Source: Endocalyx cinctus
Taxonomy: Eukaryota; Ascomycota; Sordariomycetes; Amphisphaeriales; Apiosporaceae
Direction: 5' to 3'
Length of the DNA: 64,000 nucleotides
Assembly: GCA_001600455.1 (NCBI GenBank)
Contig: BCKC01000009.1
Location: forward strand, 2,374,594 to 2,438,593
Part shown: positions 24,256 through 37,013 of the stretch, piece by piece
Numbering within the stretch: the first letter of the stretch is position 1
Layout: every line of letters begins with the position of its first letter
Program-made: the position numbers and the translations under genes
Notes under the pieces: generated by a model
Told to the model about the DNA's origin: nothing
What the model saw: only the letters and a program-made list of their open reading frames with translations
Database searches by the model: none

Positions 24256-26996
24256 CAGAAACTGGATAAGAGTGTAGAGCTCGGTATATCGACAATTAGA
24301 TAAAGTTCACCGCCTGATAACATTGTCAACAATAAGCCTGGTAACTTAGGCCTAGTTAGTCATCTCGACTATCCGGTCGTCGTTGATTTTGAACTACCTC
24401 GATCAGATTGATTGACAGGATTTCCGCAATTTGTTCTACTTTACCCGATCTTCTTTGACTAATTAAATTTCAATTATGATTAGATTTCAATTATAGCTTT
24501 GTACGTGTGCGATCGATTGCCGTTAATGTAATAAGAGGAGAGGTACAGCAATCCGCCCAACTAAACCGTAGGGCTAGGGTTTTTACTCTTTTATCATAGA
24601 CATAAGCAACTTCAATGCCGGTATAATAAAATTCAACAATATCTCGGCTTAGGGTATTTTGAGGGGCTCAAAGTGTAGCAGCTTTAAGACGTTAAACCCA
24701 TTGTTATTACTATCACTAACGACGATAATTCCACTTGACTTAAAACTAAGACAAAAGATGTAATGCAGTTATGAGGTAGGGAGTAATATGGCAGTATGGG
24801 TAAATGATTAATAAAAGTAATTTTTCCCCGTCCTACTTAAAAAGGAGACAGAAAGAATTCTTACGTAAATAGGGCTCTGCGGTATTGGGCCCCGTACTAG
24901 GCCCGAAAGCGTCCCCCTCCGCTGTTACTTACCCTTGGTCCTAAGGGAGTCATACAGCATTCCCGGTCTCCCGGAGAAGGCGAGGGAATTAAGTAACTCG
25001 TTTTAAAGAAAGGTCGAGAGCTTCCGAGCGCACAACTCCGGCAGTACGTAGATACATACCACCGTATTAGTGATTCGCAGTAAGTCACAACTCTCGCCAT
25101 AAGAGATACCATAATAGTAGAAAGAGAGAGAGAGACTTCACATGGAGGATATCGAGTATTTTTAGAAAGGCTTAACTAATCGTGATTATTTTCTTATCTC
25201 CAAAGGTTTCCTTTATTCTTGACCCTACTCCCGAACTCCGTTAAAATTATATAACAAAGCGCAGAAATAAGAACCATCCTTGACCCAGCATGTTTATTAT
25301 AAATAAATCATAGGAAAGTATTCTGTATATAATATCATTAGATTAACAGGCAGTATAGATCATAGCTACGCAGTTGCGTAGTAGCTAAGTCTTGGTATAA
25401 CTATGTCATATATTATTTTCAATACTGACAATGTCGTCGACTTTACAAGTATATACAAGATCGTACCACACTACGAAAGAACTAGTAGAAAATAACCCCT
25501 ATGCGTAAGAGGCAGTACTAAAATTAATTATATTAGTTTTTTTTTTTTTTTTTTTTTCATTTTAGTCGATCCTAAATTCGGAAAATAAAACAGGACTAAG
25601 TCTAATACAGAGTACATATAACGGCTTTTTGTCTTTTCTTTTCGGAAAAGTGTGAATACCACACTATGTACTATAGCGCAGGACTTCATACTACGGCACA
25701 GAAAAATTTGAACGGTGGAGAGAGGTTGGCCCACCTGTCAGCCTTCTAGTATACTATACTCATGTACACTATATTAGTGTAGTATCCATATACATATGGT
25801 ATACTATGCAAAGTATAGTTCGTACCAATAATTCCCCCCTCTTAATCGTGAACATACGTTGTAGTATAGATGGGAGAAGGAGGGTTTCCGAAGGATTGAA
25901 AATGATTTATTTATTTCCTCTGCGCATTTTTTTTTTTAACAACTAGAAAAGAAAACCTATGTGTAGACAGATCATTATCAATAGATCTCCTCAGGTTTTT
26001 ACGGTCTTCTCGAAATCTCTCATAGATCTACTACGTATATGTAGTATGCCGACGACGATAATAAGTTATTTATTTATCCCCTTTAAGCTTCCATCTTGTG
26101 GAACGTGAAGTATCGGCCGTTATTACTTGAATTGATACCCGGCCGCTTAGATCGCCTCCCTACCTACGCTAGGCACATACGCGTATGCTACCGGTAGCAG
26201 GTTTGCTTAATATATAATGAGAACCATTATTATCATAATAAGGATCGTTATTATCGGGTCATTTCCCTGTGCGGATTAAGGATCTTGTAACTATCTCAAT
26301 CAATTCCAATCGATTGGTCTGACATCCCCCGGCTTCTAAACCACATTCGGACAGATGGGTCGTTTCAGTACGACCTAGAAAACACACAGACCTTCCACGG
26401 ATGAACTGATAGAATTTAGATCTTGTCGCCGATCCAACTTACTGGTATTCAACTGATTTTCATGCCCAGCGTTTGAGAACCGCATTTATTATTACACTAG
26501 CTATATACGTCTAAGCCGGTTCCTGAGCTCAGGTCTTACAGTTATCTTAGCGGAGATTGTCCAAATTTTGTTCATTTCGCCGCTGTGATATTGGATGTCA
26601 GATAGGTCTATTTCTCCGATGTGACATATGTCAATATGGGTCTATTCGAGTTATGCGTGCGTACGGAGTAAGAGAACGCTTTCATGTTTCGACAAGGCAT
26701 GCTTCGATGCAATCTTAGAATCTGTACTAGTGTAACGCAGCCTTTGAAGAGAATTTAGAATAGAAGGAGAAAAATCAGTACTTACGTCTTAACCATCCAC
26801 CCAACCAATAGCTTCACTCCTTACTTTTTTTTTCTTACTTTTTTTTTTTTTTTTTTTTTACGAGCCGCCAGATACCTGCGTTCGCGACCGTGAAATTTTC
26901 TTAATTTGAGAGTCTATACTTTGAGCTGTCGCCAGAGTGTCTTTTTCTCTCCTTTTATCACTCTCGGTCCATTTGGAGAAGGGAAGATAAAGAAAA
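23847..26996. other. 3.1-kb gene-poor AT-rich region
   Basis: No gene is supported on either strand. It contains a 31-base A run at 24223-24253, a 21-base T run at 25537-25557, another at about 26839-26859, and clustered inverted TA-rich motifs (TATACTATA/AGTATAC) at 25745-25830. The part around 24890-25110 is less AT-rich with a 71-codon minus frame of unknown nature. It may include old transposon debris, but I cannot identify a family. Confidence 0.5.
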
Positions 26997-28668
26997 ATGG
27001 AGGGGACCGTAGTGACTCGTGGTCCTACGCTTTTAGCTATTGACGTCTCATTTCTCGTCGTTGCTGTTGTCGCTGTATTGTTAAGATGCTTCGTACGATT
27101 GTTTATAGTTAAAAAATTTGGTTCAGGTGGGTTGCCAAAGTACCGAACTGCTTCGAAATCAATGATTTTCAACTGACATTTTTCTCTTCTTTTCTTTTTT
27201 TTTTGCTCCCACACAGACGATTGGCTTATGGTAGCAGCTGCGGTTTGTCACCTTTTTTTTACATTCCGAATACTTTATATTTTAGTTGGATCATTTTCTT
27301 ATATTGAATTTTAGGTCAGCTTTGCCCTATACAATACTTGCTCCATTTCAGGTGTTCATTATGGCACCGGACGTCATAAGAGCGATCTGTCACCGGAAAA
27401 CTTTGCTAGAGCCAAAGAGGTGTGTAGAGTACATCCGTTGGTTTGCAAGTCAATTGAGGCTAATCTGGCGATAGTATTGGTATTTTTGCTACTTGACCTA
27501 CGCGACGACGATGTTTCTGTCCAAAACTTCCATCGCCTTATTCCTGCTCCGTCTGACCATCCAAAAGAGTCATCGGATAATTATTTACACGAACGCCATC
27601 GTCACCGCCATCACGTGTGGCGTATTTTTCCTCGTTACGGTATTTCAAGTGCGTATTTCGAATAGACAACAACCTCATTCTGTAGAGATTAGTGGCTAAC
27701 CTTTTTTTTTTTTTTTTTTTTTTTTAAGTGCAACCCGGTATCGTACTTCTGGGACAAATATACCCAAGAAGGTACATGTATCAGTTCACAGATTGTCATC
27801 GCTCTAGCCTACCTTTACAGCGTCTGCTCGGTCATCACCGACTTTACTTACGCGCTGCTACCGGCCTGGATAGTATGGAATCTCCAAATGAAGAAGAGGA
27901 CGAAGTACGCTTTGATCCCACTGATGTTCATGGGATGCGTGTAAGTTCAGTCTTCAGCTCTTGTTTCGTTCACTAAAAATAATCTAACTTATTCCGCCCC
28001 TCTTGCGACGTAGAGCGAGCGCCGCCGTCGTTGTTAGGTTCGCTTACCTCCCGAGAATCGCCGACGAGGATTTTCTATGGAGTACTCTTGACATTGCCAT
28101 CTGGTCCACGGTGGAAGAAGGGCTGGCGATTTCAGCCGGTAGTTTGGCAACTTTAAGGCCGCTGGCGAAGCTGGTAGCTTTGAAATTGGGACTCACGAGA
28201 CCGTCAACATACAAACAATCTTCGTATTACAACAAGATGGACGGCAGCCGGCTCGATCAGCTTCAACGCAGTCGAAACGCAGGCGAAGCCGTGAACCTCG
28301 GCACCTTCAAAAGCCGGAGGGGTGACTCCTTGGACGGCTACGACGGAGCTGGTGGCTTGAAGGCATACGAGGTCAACGTCGAAGCAGGTTCCGATCGCAA
28401 GCAGTCAGAACACACCAAGCCCATCCACGGCGTGATGCACGGTGTAACTTACGAAGTTCGCTCCGAATATATCGGCACGGAGAAGCTGATAGATGCGACA
28501 CGAGGCGATGGAATCAAGATCTCTAACGGTCAAAGTTCTAGACCGGGCACAAAGTCAAAATCATCAAGCGTGGAAGAGCTCCATCCTAAGTCATCCAAGG
28601 ATACCTCGTGGGATGAAAATACGCCGAAAATGCCCAAGAGTTTTCTATCAAATGCGTCAGATGATTAA
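26997..28668 (+). CDS. Rhodopsin-like (PTH11/SAT4-type) seven-helix membrane protein
   Basis: Six exons join in phase: 26997-27126, 27217-27242, 27315-27419, 27475-27648, 27729-27940 and 28014-28668, giving 433 residues. The protein has the order seen in this fungal integral membrane family: TM1 with a basic end, a DDW motif (encoded by the 26-base second exon), GVHYGTGRH loop, LTYATTMFLSKTS helix, CNPVSYFWDK extracellular loop, ALLPAWIVWNLQM helix, then VVVRFAYLP and a WSTVEEGLAISAGSLATLRPL last helix. A polar cytosolic tail of about 150 residues follows. Some family members act as receptors (Pth11), but most are uncharacterised. Short exons make the N-terminus the least certain. The ATG chosen gives the expected short N-terminus. 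The fourth intron contains a 24-base T run just before the acceptor. Confidence 0.85.
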
Positions 28669-30191
28669 GAAAGGGGGGGACGCTGACAATATCTTCCTTT
28701 TTATCCTTGTATGTACACTTAACAGTAACACTATTATAATACCTGCTATAAAGCATACGCAATATAGCACCATAGCATATCACAACCTTCTATAACTTGC
28801 TTTCGCTGGACTGGGTTTTTGTTTTTGGGGCGCGGGGGGGTGAGACGTGCGTAGGTACATGTGCGCTTGAGTGTGTGAGTGTACGTATATGTATGACGAT
28901 GCTTCTTTTCAAGTACTTGCAAGGTATTAATCTCCTTCGTTAAGAGAATAAACTCAATATCAACCAACTACACTGTGTAGGGAGGAATACTGATAAAGTA
29001 AAAGAATTTGTAATGAAAATGACGGAATGCGATATTATGGAGACCGGAACTTTGCCGTGCCCACTTAGAAAGCTATACGGCAAATATCGCCGAGGGAGGG
29101 AGTTCGGATGAGGACTATGTATTGGACTTGCAAGGATAAAAGTACCACAATGACTATCCATCTAGGTACTGACTACCATTGATTTATACTGTGTTTCAGA
29201 TGCTATGCTGAATTTCCCCGGAATTTCCGGAAGAAAAAGTTCAAGTGTTTGACTAATGTATATATCGTTCCCAGACTACACAGTAACTTAGGTATTTATC
29301 GTTGGATATTCTGCATGACGCTATCGTTGCCGAAATCTTTCATATCTCCTGATCATCCCGTTTTGGGTGAAGCAAGGGATTGAGTTGTTTCTCAAGGAGG
29401 GGTCGTCATGTTCAAACCAGTTTTTTTTTTTCTTCTTCTTTCCTTTTCTTCAGGGTTATATGATGAACTTATATCATGCTGTGCTACCTCGTTACTGTTC
29501 AACTAGGATATGTATGATACTAAACACTCCCCCAGCAAAATTTGCCTATCCCTTGTTCAACTATCAACTCCCCCTCGTTCAGCGTAGTATCGCCAGTATA
29601 GTACTTCCAAAATAGGTAATGTTGCCGCTATTTATGTAAGAGTGGAGTTAAACAGGGCGTCGATTTGCCTGCTACCCTGCAATCTGGTATCTCGCGCAAA
29701 TTTGAAGCCCTGACCGTTTGCACATCTCAATTCCTCTATCAATCAATCTCCGATACCTACTAGGGACGCGTACTTCTACGTTGACGATCTCTCTGGACAG
29801 CCGGAGTTCATATCTGCGCTTCTTATGCTGTATATTGTTTTAGTTGTATTCCGATGGATGGAAAAACTGGGAATGGACGGGAAGAGGATGACTAAAGGAA
29901 AACGAAGAAGAGAGGAAGCTCTGCAACCCCCTTGAACTATTAAGTATGGGGTCATTCTCATTTACGTGATTAGTCCCCACGAGTGCATTATGCCATTTAC
30001 CAAGTGTGGAACTATTAATCTACAGAAAGTGCTACTATGTCCGAAATGTCTTGCTACGGGCTGGGGTGGATGCGCGGGGCTTCTCGAACTCGAAGTTAAT
30101 AAGAACCAGCTCTCGTCGCGTTTCCGCGTAACAGCATGTTCATTATCCTCAAACGTTACGGCAATTCAACTTCTTACATTCTTTATACGCC
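28669..30191. other. Intergenic region upstream of the GMC oxidoreductase gene
   Basis: This AT-rich stretch has no supported gene. It has a GT/CA-rich patch at 28840-28900 and a pyrimidine tract at 29420-29452. The last few hundred bases should include the promoter of the oxidoreductase gene. Confidence 0.5.
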
Positions 30192-32120
30192 ATGCGTTTT
30201 TCACAACTTTCAGGCCTTTTGGCCGTTCCATTCATTACTGTTTACGCGGTCGAGCTCACCGGCTACGAGTATGTCGTGGTCGGTTCCGGTGCCGGTGGTG
30301 GGCCGGTCGCCGCCCGACTCGCCATGGCCGGTCACAAAACGCTGCTGATCGAAGCTGGTGATGATCAAGGCGCGAACATCAACTATACCATCCCTGCTTA
30401 TAATGCCAAGGTGTCGGAAGACGAGAAGCTGGCCTGGAACTTCTTCGTTCGTCACTACGCCGACGACGAGCAGCAGGCCCGCGACTGGAAAACAAGCTAC
30501 GACACGCCTGACGGCGATATCTACACCGGTCTCTCGCCTCCAGCCGGCTCTACCATGAAGGGCACCTTGTACCCCCGTACGGGTACCCTCGGCGGTTGCA
30601 CGGCCCACAACGCCCTCATAGCGGTATATCCACACGAGTCCGACTTTGAATACGTGGCTACGTTGACCGGCGACGACTCGTGGTCTCCCGATAACATGCG
30701 AGGGTATTTCGAGAAACTGGAGAAAAACCAGTACAGCCTGCCGCTCTCCGACGGACACGGCTACGACGGGTGGCTAAGCACCGAAACCGCGCCTCTGAGC
30801 ATTGTTCTAGAGGACACTCAGCTTCTTTCCATGCTGACCGGAGGAGCCTTCGGTTTAGGCAACCTCACCGGCGGGGTCTTCGATCTCGCAACCCTCGTCG
30901 CCGGTGATCTCAACGCCGACACGGAGTCGCGCGATCACGACCCAGGCTACTACCAAATTCCCGTCAGCACCGACGATGCTCACCGTACCGGTTCCCGCGA
31001 GTTCGTCGTCGCCGTCCGAGACGCGGTCACGGCGAACGGCACCAAGAAGTATCCCCTCGATGTCAGGCTGAACTGCCACGTCACCAAGATCATCTTCGAC
31101 GAGACCACGACCCCGCCCACCGCCACCGGGGTTGAGTTCCTCGACGGCGCTCACCTGTACAAAGCCAGCCCCCTCAGCAGCAACACGACCGTGGGAGTCT
31201 CCGGATCCGCCACCGCTTCCCGCGAAGTTATCATCTCGGGCGGCGTGTATAACTCCCCTCAGATCCTCAAGCTATCCGGCGTCGGTCCCGCCGACGAGCT
31301 CGAGTCGTTCGGTATCAAAGTTGTCAAGGACCTGCCCGGCGTCGGGACCAACCTCCAGGACCACTACGAGATCTCGGTCACGGCCAACGTTCCTACCAAC
31401 TGGACCGCGTTCGAGGGCTGCACCTGGAGCTTCCGGGGTCAGGATGACCCTTGCATCGACCGATGGAACAACCCCGTTCTCGGAGATCACGGTACGTACT
31501 CCTCGCCCGGCTTGGCCGCGGCGATGTTGTACAAGAGTACCGTGACGGCGGACGACAGCTTCGACGTCTTCGTCTTCGGCGGACCCGTCAACTTCCGCGG
31601 CTACTTCCCTTCCTATAGCATCAACGCGACGGACGAGCACGACTGGTTCACCTGGGCGATCCTGAAGGCGCACCCGCGCAACACCGCCGGAAGCGTCACC
31701 CTTCGCAGCGCCGACCCTCTCGACGTCCCAGACATCTTGTTTAACTACTACCAAAGCGGCGCCGACGATGACCTTCAGGCTCTGTACGAAGCGATCGAGC
31801 TTGCTCGCTCCGCCCTCGACCGCCAGCTCGTGGCGACCGTCGAGGATCTGCCGGGAGCCACCGCCGACACCGAAGAGGCGGTCAAGCAGTATATCCGGGA
31901 TGGTACCTGGGGACACCACGCGTCCTCTACTTGCCCTATCGGCACCGACGACGATCCGATGGCCGTGCTAGACTCCAAGTTCCGCGTCCGTGGCGTGAGC
32001 GGTCTCCGTGTCGTGGATGCTTCCGTCTATCCTCGCATTCCTGGTACGTTTACCGCCGTGTCAACGTACATGGTCGGCGAGAAGGCGGCGGCAGATATTT
32101 TGGCTGAGCTAGAGGAATAA
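30192..32120 (+). CDS. Secreted GMC-family FAD oxidoreductase
   Basis: A single exon encodes 642 residues. Residues 1-19 are a signal peptide, so it is probably secreted. The ADP-binding fold follows at once (VVVGSGAGGGPVAARLAMAG, then LLIEAGD). The GMC FAD-binding signature is RTGTLGGCTAHNAL. Mid-protein VIISGGVYNSPQILKLSGVG is the second GMC signature. The C-terminal catalytic region has GHHASSTCPIG with the expected His, and the RVVDASVYPRIPGTFTA end pattern. The family covers glucose, aryl-alcohol and choline-type oxidases/dehydrogenases that act on alcohols and often deliver H2O2 for lignocellulose breakdown. The gene is GC-rich compared with the flanking AT-rich DNA and clearly under coding constraint. 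Several N-x-S/T sites suit a secreted glycoprotein. The exact alcohol substrate is unknown. Confidence 0.92.
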   Translation: MRFSQLSGLLAVPFITVYAVELTGYEYVVVGSGAGGGPVAARLAMAGHKTLLIEAGDDQGANINYTIPAYNAKVSEDEKLAWNFFVRHYADDEQQARDWKTSYDTPDGDIYTGLSPPAGSTMKGTLYPRTGTLGGCTAHNALIAVYPHESDFEYVATLTGDDSWSPDNMRGYFEKLEKNQYSLPLSDGHGYDGWLSTETAPLSIVLEDTQLLSMLTGGAFGLGNLTGGVFDLATLVAGDLNADTESRDHDPGYYQIPVSTDDAHRTGSREFVVAVRDAVTANGTKKYPLDVRLNCHVTKIIFDETTTPPTATGVEFLDGAHLYKASPLSSNTTVGVSGSATASREVIISGGVYNSPQILKLSGVGPADELESFGIKVVKDLPGVGTNLQDHYEISVTANVPTNWTAFEGCTWSFRGQDDPCIDRWNNPVLGDHGTYSSPGLAAAMLYKSTVTADDSFDVFVFGGPVNFRGYFPSYSINATDEHDWFTWAILKAHPRNTAGSVTLRSADPLDVPDILFNYYQSGADDDLQALYEAIELARSALDRQLVATVEDLPGATADTEEAVKQYIRDGTWGHHASSTCPIGTDDDPMAVLDSKFRVRGVSGLRVVDASVYPRIPGTFTAVSTYMVGEKAAADILAELEE

Positions 32121-33215
32121 GTGCCATAAAACTGAAATACAGAAGTGGGATATTCGGAGGAAAATAATAAGACCCTTTGACTTAATTGATAAGACGATTT
32201 ATTACAAAGAGTAGCCTCAAGACTATTAATTATAAACAGCGGTCCTAGTCAGAGTCGTCTCCTTGATTCAAAATATAAAATCTTTTTTGTAATTAGCACG
32301 TTAGGTTAGTTGAAACTAGTCAATAATACAACAACATACCTACTTAATACACTCCAGTTCCATGGAAAACGTTGATCGGGTTCAAGTTATTCGCCTACTA
32401 ATTATAGTTAGTACTAGGCTAGCCTTTATTGGGTCGAGAAGGCCGAAATCCCACTTATTGACAGGGCTGTTTTTTTTTTTTCTCGCGCAATCTATTTTAA
32501 CGATCACTGACTTACAGGCTTGGGGTTTCAATATCACTAGTAATAAATATATATATATATATATATATTCATATTTTTCTACATCTTCGTATCGATTAAC
32601 TTCATAAAAAAAAAGTATTTAGGGTACAAAGAATGCTTCTAATTACTTGTAGGACTCACAGTTTTGGACACGCCAACAGAGCCTAGTACTCGGTCCCGTT
32701 TACCCAACTACGAAGACGTCTAATCGAAATCTTTAGTAGGAAACTCGACAATACGCTCAGTTTGTATATTTAGCTGTGCATTGCTCAATTTCTTTTCATC
32801 TTGGCTTCCTGTATTAACAATCTCCCCATCCACTTTGAAGTCATTCCTAAGACTCGCACCCCGATACAGGTTAATGATCTGGAAGCTAATGTTGTCTTTG
32901 ACCACTACAAAACGATTCAAGATAAGGGAAGTGAGATAAACCTACCTTCGACGAGACGACCGTGTGAAGCGCGGTTATGGCTCGCGTATAACGACAAGGT
33001 AGAGTAATTTAGACGTAGTGTTCCGCCCACGGCTACGGTTTAAATATTAATTGCCGACTAGTTAGGCTATCTAACAAGTTCACCATAATCCGTTATCATA
33101 AAAAAACTCTTTGCCGTTTATCGAATAGTAAGATTCTGCTCATAGGAATGACAATTACTTTCCAAAACCTTTCTTGGCTGCCTATATTCCACCCTAAGGT
33201 GCATTGTAATCGCAT
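32121..33215. other. AT-rich intergenic region
   Basis: No gene is supported. It contains a T run at 32471-32481 and a (TA)n run at about 32548-32569. Confidence 0.5.
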
Positions 33216-33583
33216 TTATGTAATCTCCGAAACTTCATGAGAATATTCCCTGTAAATTTCCTTGGAAGATTTTTTCTGTGCACCATAAGCTTCTAGCCAG
33301 GACACCGTTGTCTTCACATTGATGCTTCCTATGAAACCTTCATCACTCTGGGCTAATACGCTTCGGCTCACAGTAGTCTGTTGTTTAGAGCAACGACTCT
33401 TTGGCCACGAATACCTGGGATACTCGAGGGTATCAGGAATGGTATCTATTTGGTCCCACGTCTTCAGGATTTGTGCATTTAATTCTATCGGCCGACCTTT
33501 TAACTTTTGGTAAGGTACTAATGGTTTGGATGGGAAGAAAGCCGTGCCTGGGATCCCGACTGACTTTTCCTGAGCAATAAGAA
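33216..33583 (-). other. Unexplained minus-strand open frame, possible orphan last exon
   Basis: From a plausible acceptor (TTGCTCAG) at about 33576-33583 the minus strand stays open for roughly 120 codons to a stop at 33216. It includes stretches such as SVGIPGTAFFPSKPL and KTWDQIDTIPDTLEYPRYSW that look like real protein. I do not recognise the family, no upstream exon is evident, and the ATG-initiated frame is absent. It may be the last exon of a decayed gene. Low confidence. Confidence 0.25.
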
Positions 33584-34059
33584 GAAATCGATAGGTTAAG
33601 TAACTTCATTAATACTGGACTCAGAACTGGGAGGCAGGCACAAATGAGTCCAAGATCTGGCTCGAGGACCCTCTAGAGTACTGGATTGGCCAGGCCAACT
33701 GCTATTGCGGTCAATTTTTCTCGGAAAATCATATTAATACCATGATATTTATGAAGATGTTAGAGCTTATGGATGTGAATTGGGAGCTTAGGAGTCATAT
33801 AGAATGTACTATGTAAATACTTCATTAAACTACGGCTTAAGGAACTATCCACTTCTATGAATCGAAAGGGAGCTTAGCACCTTATTTATAATGTTTCCTA
33901 AGCTGGTAATACGTAATTACGGGATTGGTCAATCTCTCAGACCGGTCAGTAAGCTTCATTCCATCCCTTAATTTAACGTCTCCAATATCAGGTCCCATTC
34001 AGTCCCATTTCCCCGTCACAATATTTCATATATTAGGTCGATAGAAAAAAGTAACGGGA
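33584..34059. other. Intergenic, nothing recognised
   Basis: AT-rich sequence between the orphan open frame and the rhodopsin-like relic. No feature is supported. Confidence 0.4.
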
Positions 34060-34520
34060 TAACTCACGTGTGAGGTCTGCCGTAGCCACGTTGGCAAACA
34101 ATAAAACAGCGTACCAAAGTCGGGTCAAGCTTGCGGTTATGATTCCACCACCTAGAATGAAAACGCCGGCGACGCTGATGTACTATTTTAGGGGCATGTG
34201 TAATTTGACATTCTCTCGCAACGGCAGGCCGAGAATGACAATATCCGTGACGATAATAGCGTTGCCCAAAAAGGACTTTGTCTCGTCGAGATAGGGTCCT
34301 TCCAATATTGCGGATTCGAAGGATATTCAAACTGTTAAATGGAATCATTGATTACTCAATAACGGCGATTATTTTGGACTGGAGATCCTGCTCTGCTAGG
34401 TGCTTGCCATGGTCAAAATGCGCGGCAATAGGATACCAGTCTACCGTAGCTAAACATTTGCCTGCGACCCAAGTGCCATTACTTGCCGGCCTCCAATTAG
34501 CATTTTAAAAAGGCGAATCA
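34060..34520 (-). pseudogene. Rhodopsin-like membrane protein relic A
   Basis: On the minus strand, translated pieces match the middle of the rhodopsin-like family: NWRPASNGTWVAGKC (the Cys-containing loop), AIIVTDIVILGLPLRENV (helix), then KLHMPLK followed by a TAG stop, then YISVAGVFILGGG and LTRLWYAVLLFANVATADL. The stop sits where related proteins commonly have Gln, so it is explained by CAG to TAG, a C-to-T change. Frames shift between the first and second piece. The N-terminal helices and tail are missing. It is a decayed partial copy, not a functional gene. Confidence 0.6.
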
Positions 34521-34859
34521 TCATCGGTAGCGTCACAAACTTTGTCAAAGCACGCAATTAATCCGATTATAGTAAGTTTCTCGACTTTATTCAAGTGGAG
34601 GAGAAAAAGTTGACGAGGCTCCCAAATTTTTGCAGAAATTCGAGTTTCTGTGGCCGTTTATTATATGAGCAGAAGTGAAGTTGATTATCTGTTGAAGCCT
34701 GTGATGATGATGATGTGTTGAGGTCTGTTGTTTGAGATCTTCCACAAGACATCGCGCTTCTCAAGTATTTTTTTCTAGTTGGTAAAATAGTGGCAATCAA
34801 CAAAGTTAGTATCTATAAAATTATCCGATAGATTCATTGTGTCCAACTCGCTGATATCT

Positions 34860-36000
34860 CAAAGTCCGCGACGTTTCCGTTCCAAAGCCGGCGGCTGCGT
34901 TTGAGGCTGGCTTTTTTTTTTTTCGGTGCGTTTGATGAGTCGCGCGTCCAGTCTCAAAGTAGTGACGAAACGGATTCGGCGTACGGTATTGTCTTGAAAA
35001 CTTTGGGATGCGAAGGAATACCGATGATCAGAAAACCAGCCGTCAACTCCCCCACACCCCAAAGCTCAATATACGCTAGTTAAGTAAAAAAATCTGATCC
35101 TCTGAGTCCAGCAACTTCACGAGATATATGATATGCGCTATGGCGGAAACAATGACACTTTCAAGATAAAGTTTAGTAAGTGAACGGTTGGATAGTTGGC
35201 AATTTGTAAGGGTAATAACTGACATGAGTCCTGTAGTAAACAATAGCAAGACACCGATTTTCTTTGCTCGAGACATCTTCAACCTCCAAATTACCCATTG
35301 TGGGAAAGTAAAGATTATGATATCAGAAGCAAGATTCATAACACCCGAAGCAAAGTTGTTTGCAGCTATATTTACTAGACAAGATCCACCTTCATATAGT
35401 GGATTCCAAATCTTTGCTCGCGGTGTACATCGGAAAATTTCCACGAAAGCACCGGATACGTGAGAGGGGATGTTAACCCATATTAGGATATGGAGAGCTC
35501 AGAAAAACCGCTCGTGCGTGCCGACCGGTACAAATATTCGGAGCCGGTCCATCAATATCGTGATTTTTGAGGAACATGATGCTCAGGCCGTAGATGAGAG
35601 AGTCTACATGGACACCCTTCTCGGATTAGTCTCCGTGGTTGATGAACAGTCTGACGGGCTTTTTGGCTAAGTACTTACGTACAAAAAGACCGGAAGGTCT
35701 TTTACTTAAATCTTCCATTGATGAACGAACAGACCCGGACATATGGAAGAAGCGTAGGTTAGAAACTGGGAACCGGCGAATAGTCCCTACATAGCGACTT
35801 GCGATTAACCTCCTGAAGTAGCCCGTCGAGATTGGTTTGATAAAGGGCTTACGAATGCTGGGAGAACCAAGATATCTTCAATATGTATGACCTTCATGAT
35901 GGCCTTTGACTAGAAGCGCACCACCACCGCAGGAGTAGCGATGACACTGTCCGCTATGAAGACTCCATATCCAAGTGCATAAACGCCCCCCGGATTGTCG
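34860..36000 (-). pseudogene. Rhodopsin-like membrane protein relic B
   Basis: A longer minus-strand relic of the same family spans nearly the whole gene order. TM1 and the following acidic motif (GVFIADSVIATPAVVVRF, stop, then VIHIEDILVL) occur near 35860-35990. The GLSIMFLK helix is near 35580 and breaks frame there. An open stretch at 35444-35076 encodes the VEIFRCTPRAKIWNP loop and the IIIFTFPQWVIWRLKM helix. After an in-frame stop, YIELWGVGELTAGFLIIGI lies at 35060-35000. The stop after VVVRF is TAG where a Trp (TGG) would fit. At least two frameshifts and two or three stops make a functional product unlikely. An intron could explain one stop, near 35080. Confidence 0.6.
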
Positions 36001-37013
36001 AAATCGGGTATAATATCTAGCTGAGGTTCTAGGGCAGGTTACTCAAGAATTATTAACAAATCTGAATTTTGATAGTCGGAGGTCATCATATCGACAGTGT
36101 TATGATGTGCGAGAATGAGAAAAGATCTTGAGAGCGTTTGCCAGTAGAAAGAGCTATACTTGATAAGTCAAACGATTTTTTTTTTCTTTTCACATGGAGG
36201 GCGGAAATAGATGAACTAAGGGGTGCTGAATTGGATCAGTCTTATGGGCTACATTTATAGTAGTATGAATCTCAAATTCTTTCGTGTTCAAGGATACCAA
36301 CCCAAGTATTTTCTCTATATTTTCAACATCAGGAAGCGAGTGTCTAGCTCACCTTCAGTAATTAGGCTTTCTGAAGACCCGTGGACGTCATGAATATTCC
36401 CAACTTTCAGCCAGAATGACATAAGAAATCAACAGAGAAGAACTTCAGATATAATAAATTCGTGAAAGAATAATTATCGTAAAAATTACAAGTTGAGTTG
36501 GAAAACTTCTTAACAACGTGCTTTGATACTTGGTAGGCTTTGAATAAATCGCGGGTGCTATAGAAGCATAATGTCAACGACTATGTTTCTGACCACCTCA
36601 CCCCCATATTCTGGTTACCATTTCTCTTAATTTTTTTTCTTCGTTGAAAATTTTCTTATCAAATACGTATTGTTTCATGATTTTAATACTAAGTTTTTTT
36701 TTTTCCTTAATTATAACAAAATTTATTGTCTTAACGAATGACTAGTTTTTTAATCGACCCAAGCAAACCTTACACATTCCTCAGTAACCCTTCCAGACCC
36801 ATCCATATAGACATTCAGACCCTCATGGTCGACTATAATCCCAGCCAGTAAAACCGAAACCAAAACTAAACAAAGGGCGATAAAAGTAAAGAAAAACGGG
36901 TGACCAGTGCGTATCTTGGCATATAAAGAGAGACATCTCAATCATAAGAGAGGAAGCAGGGAAAGAGAAAGACAACCAAGCCAGTAAAGACTGGCAAGGA
37001 GTTTAGCTCGCTT
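36001..37013. other. AT-rich intergenic region
   Basis: No gene is supported with confidence. A 63-codon minus-strand frame at 36750-36941 encodes one hydrophobic segment, but it is isolated and may be chance or part of a 3' UTR. Confidence 0.45.

Noticed and set aside
24897..25112. 71-codon minus-strand frame in a slightly GC-richer patch
   Set aside because: No recognisable domain; neither tRNA nor rRNA folding was evident. Left as intergenic.
30210..30758. Long minus-strand frames inside the GMC oxidoreductase gene (also 31272-31919)
   Set aside because: They mirror the GC3-rich coding strand, contain no recognisable domain and overlap a gene with complete family motifs.
36750..36941. 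63-codon minus-strand frame with one hydrophobic segment
   Set aside because: Isolated, in AT-rich DNA, no splice partners or similarity.
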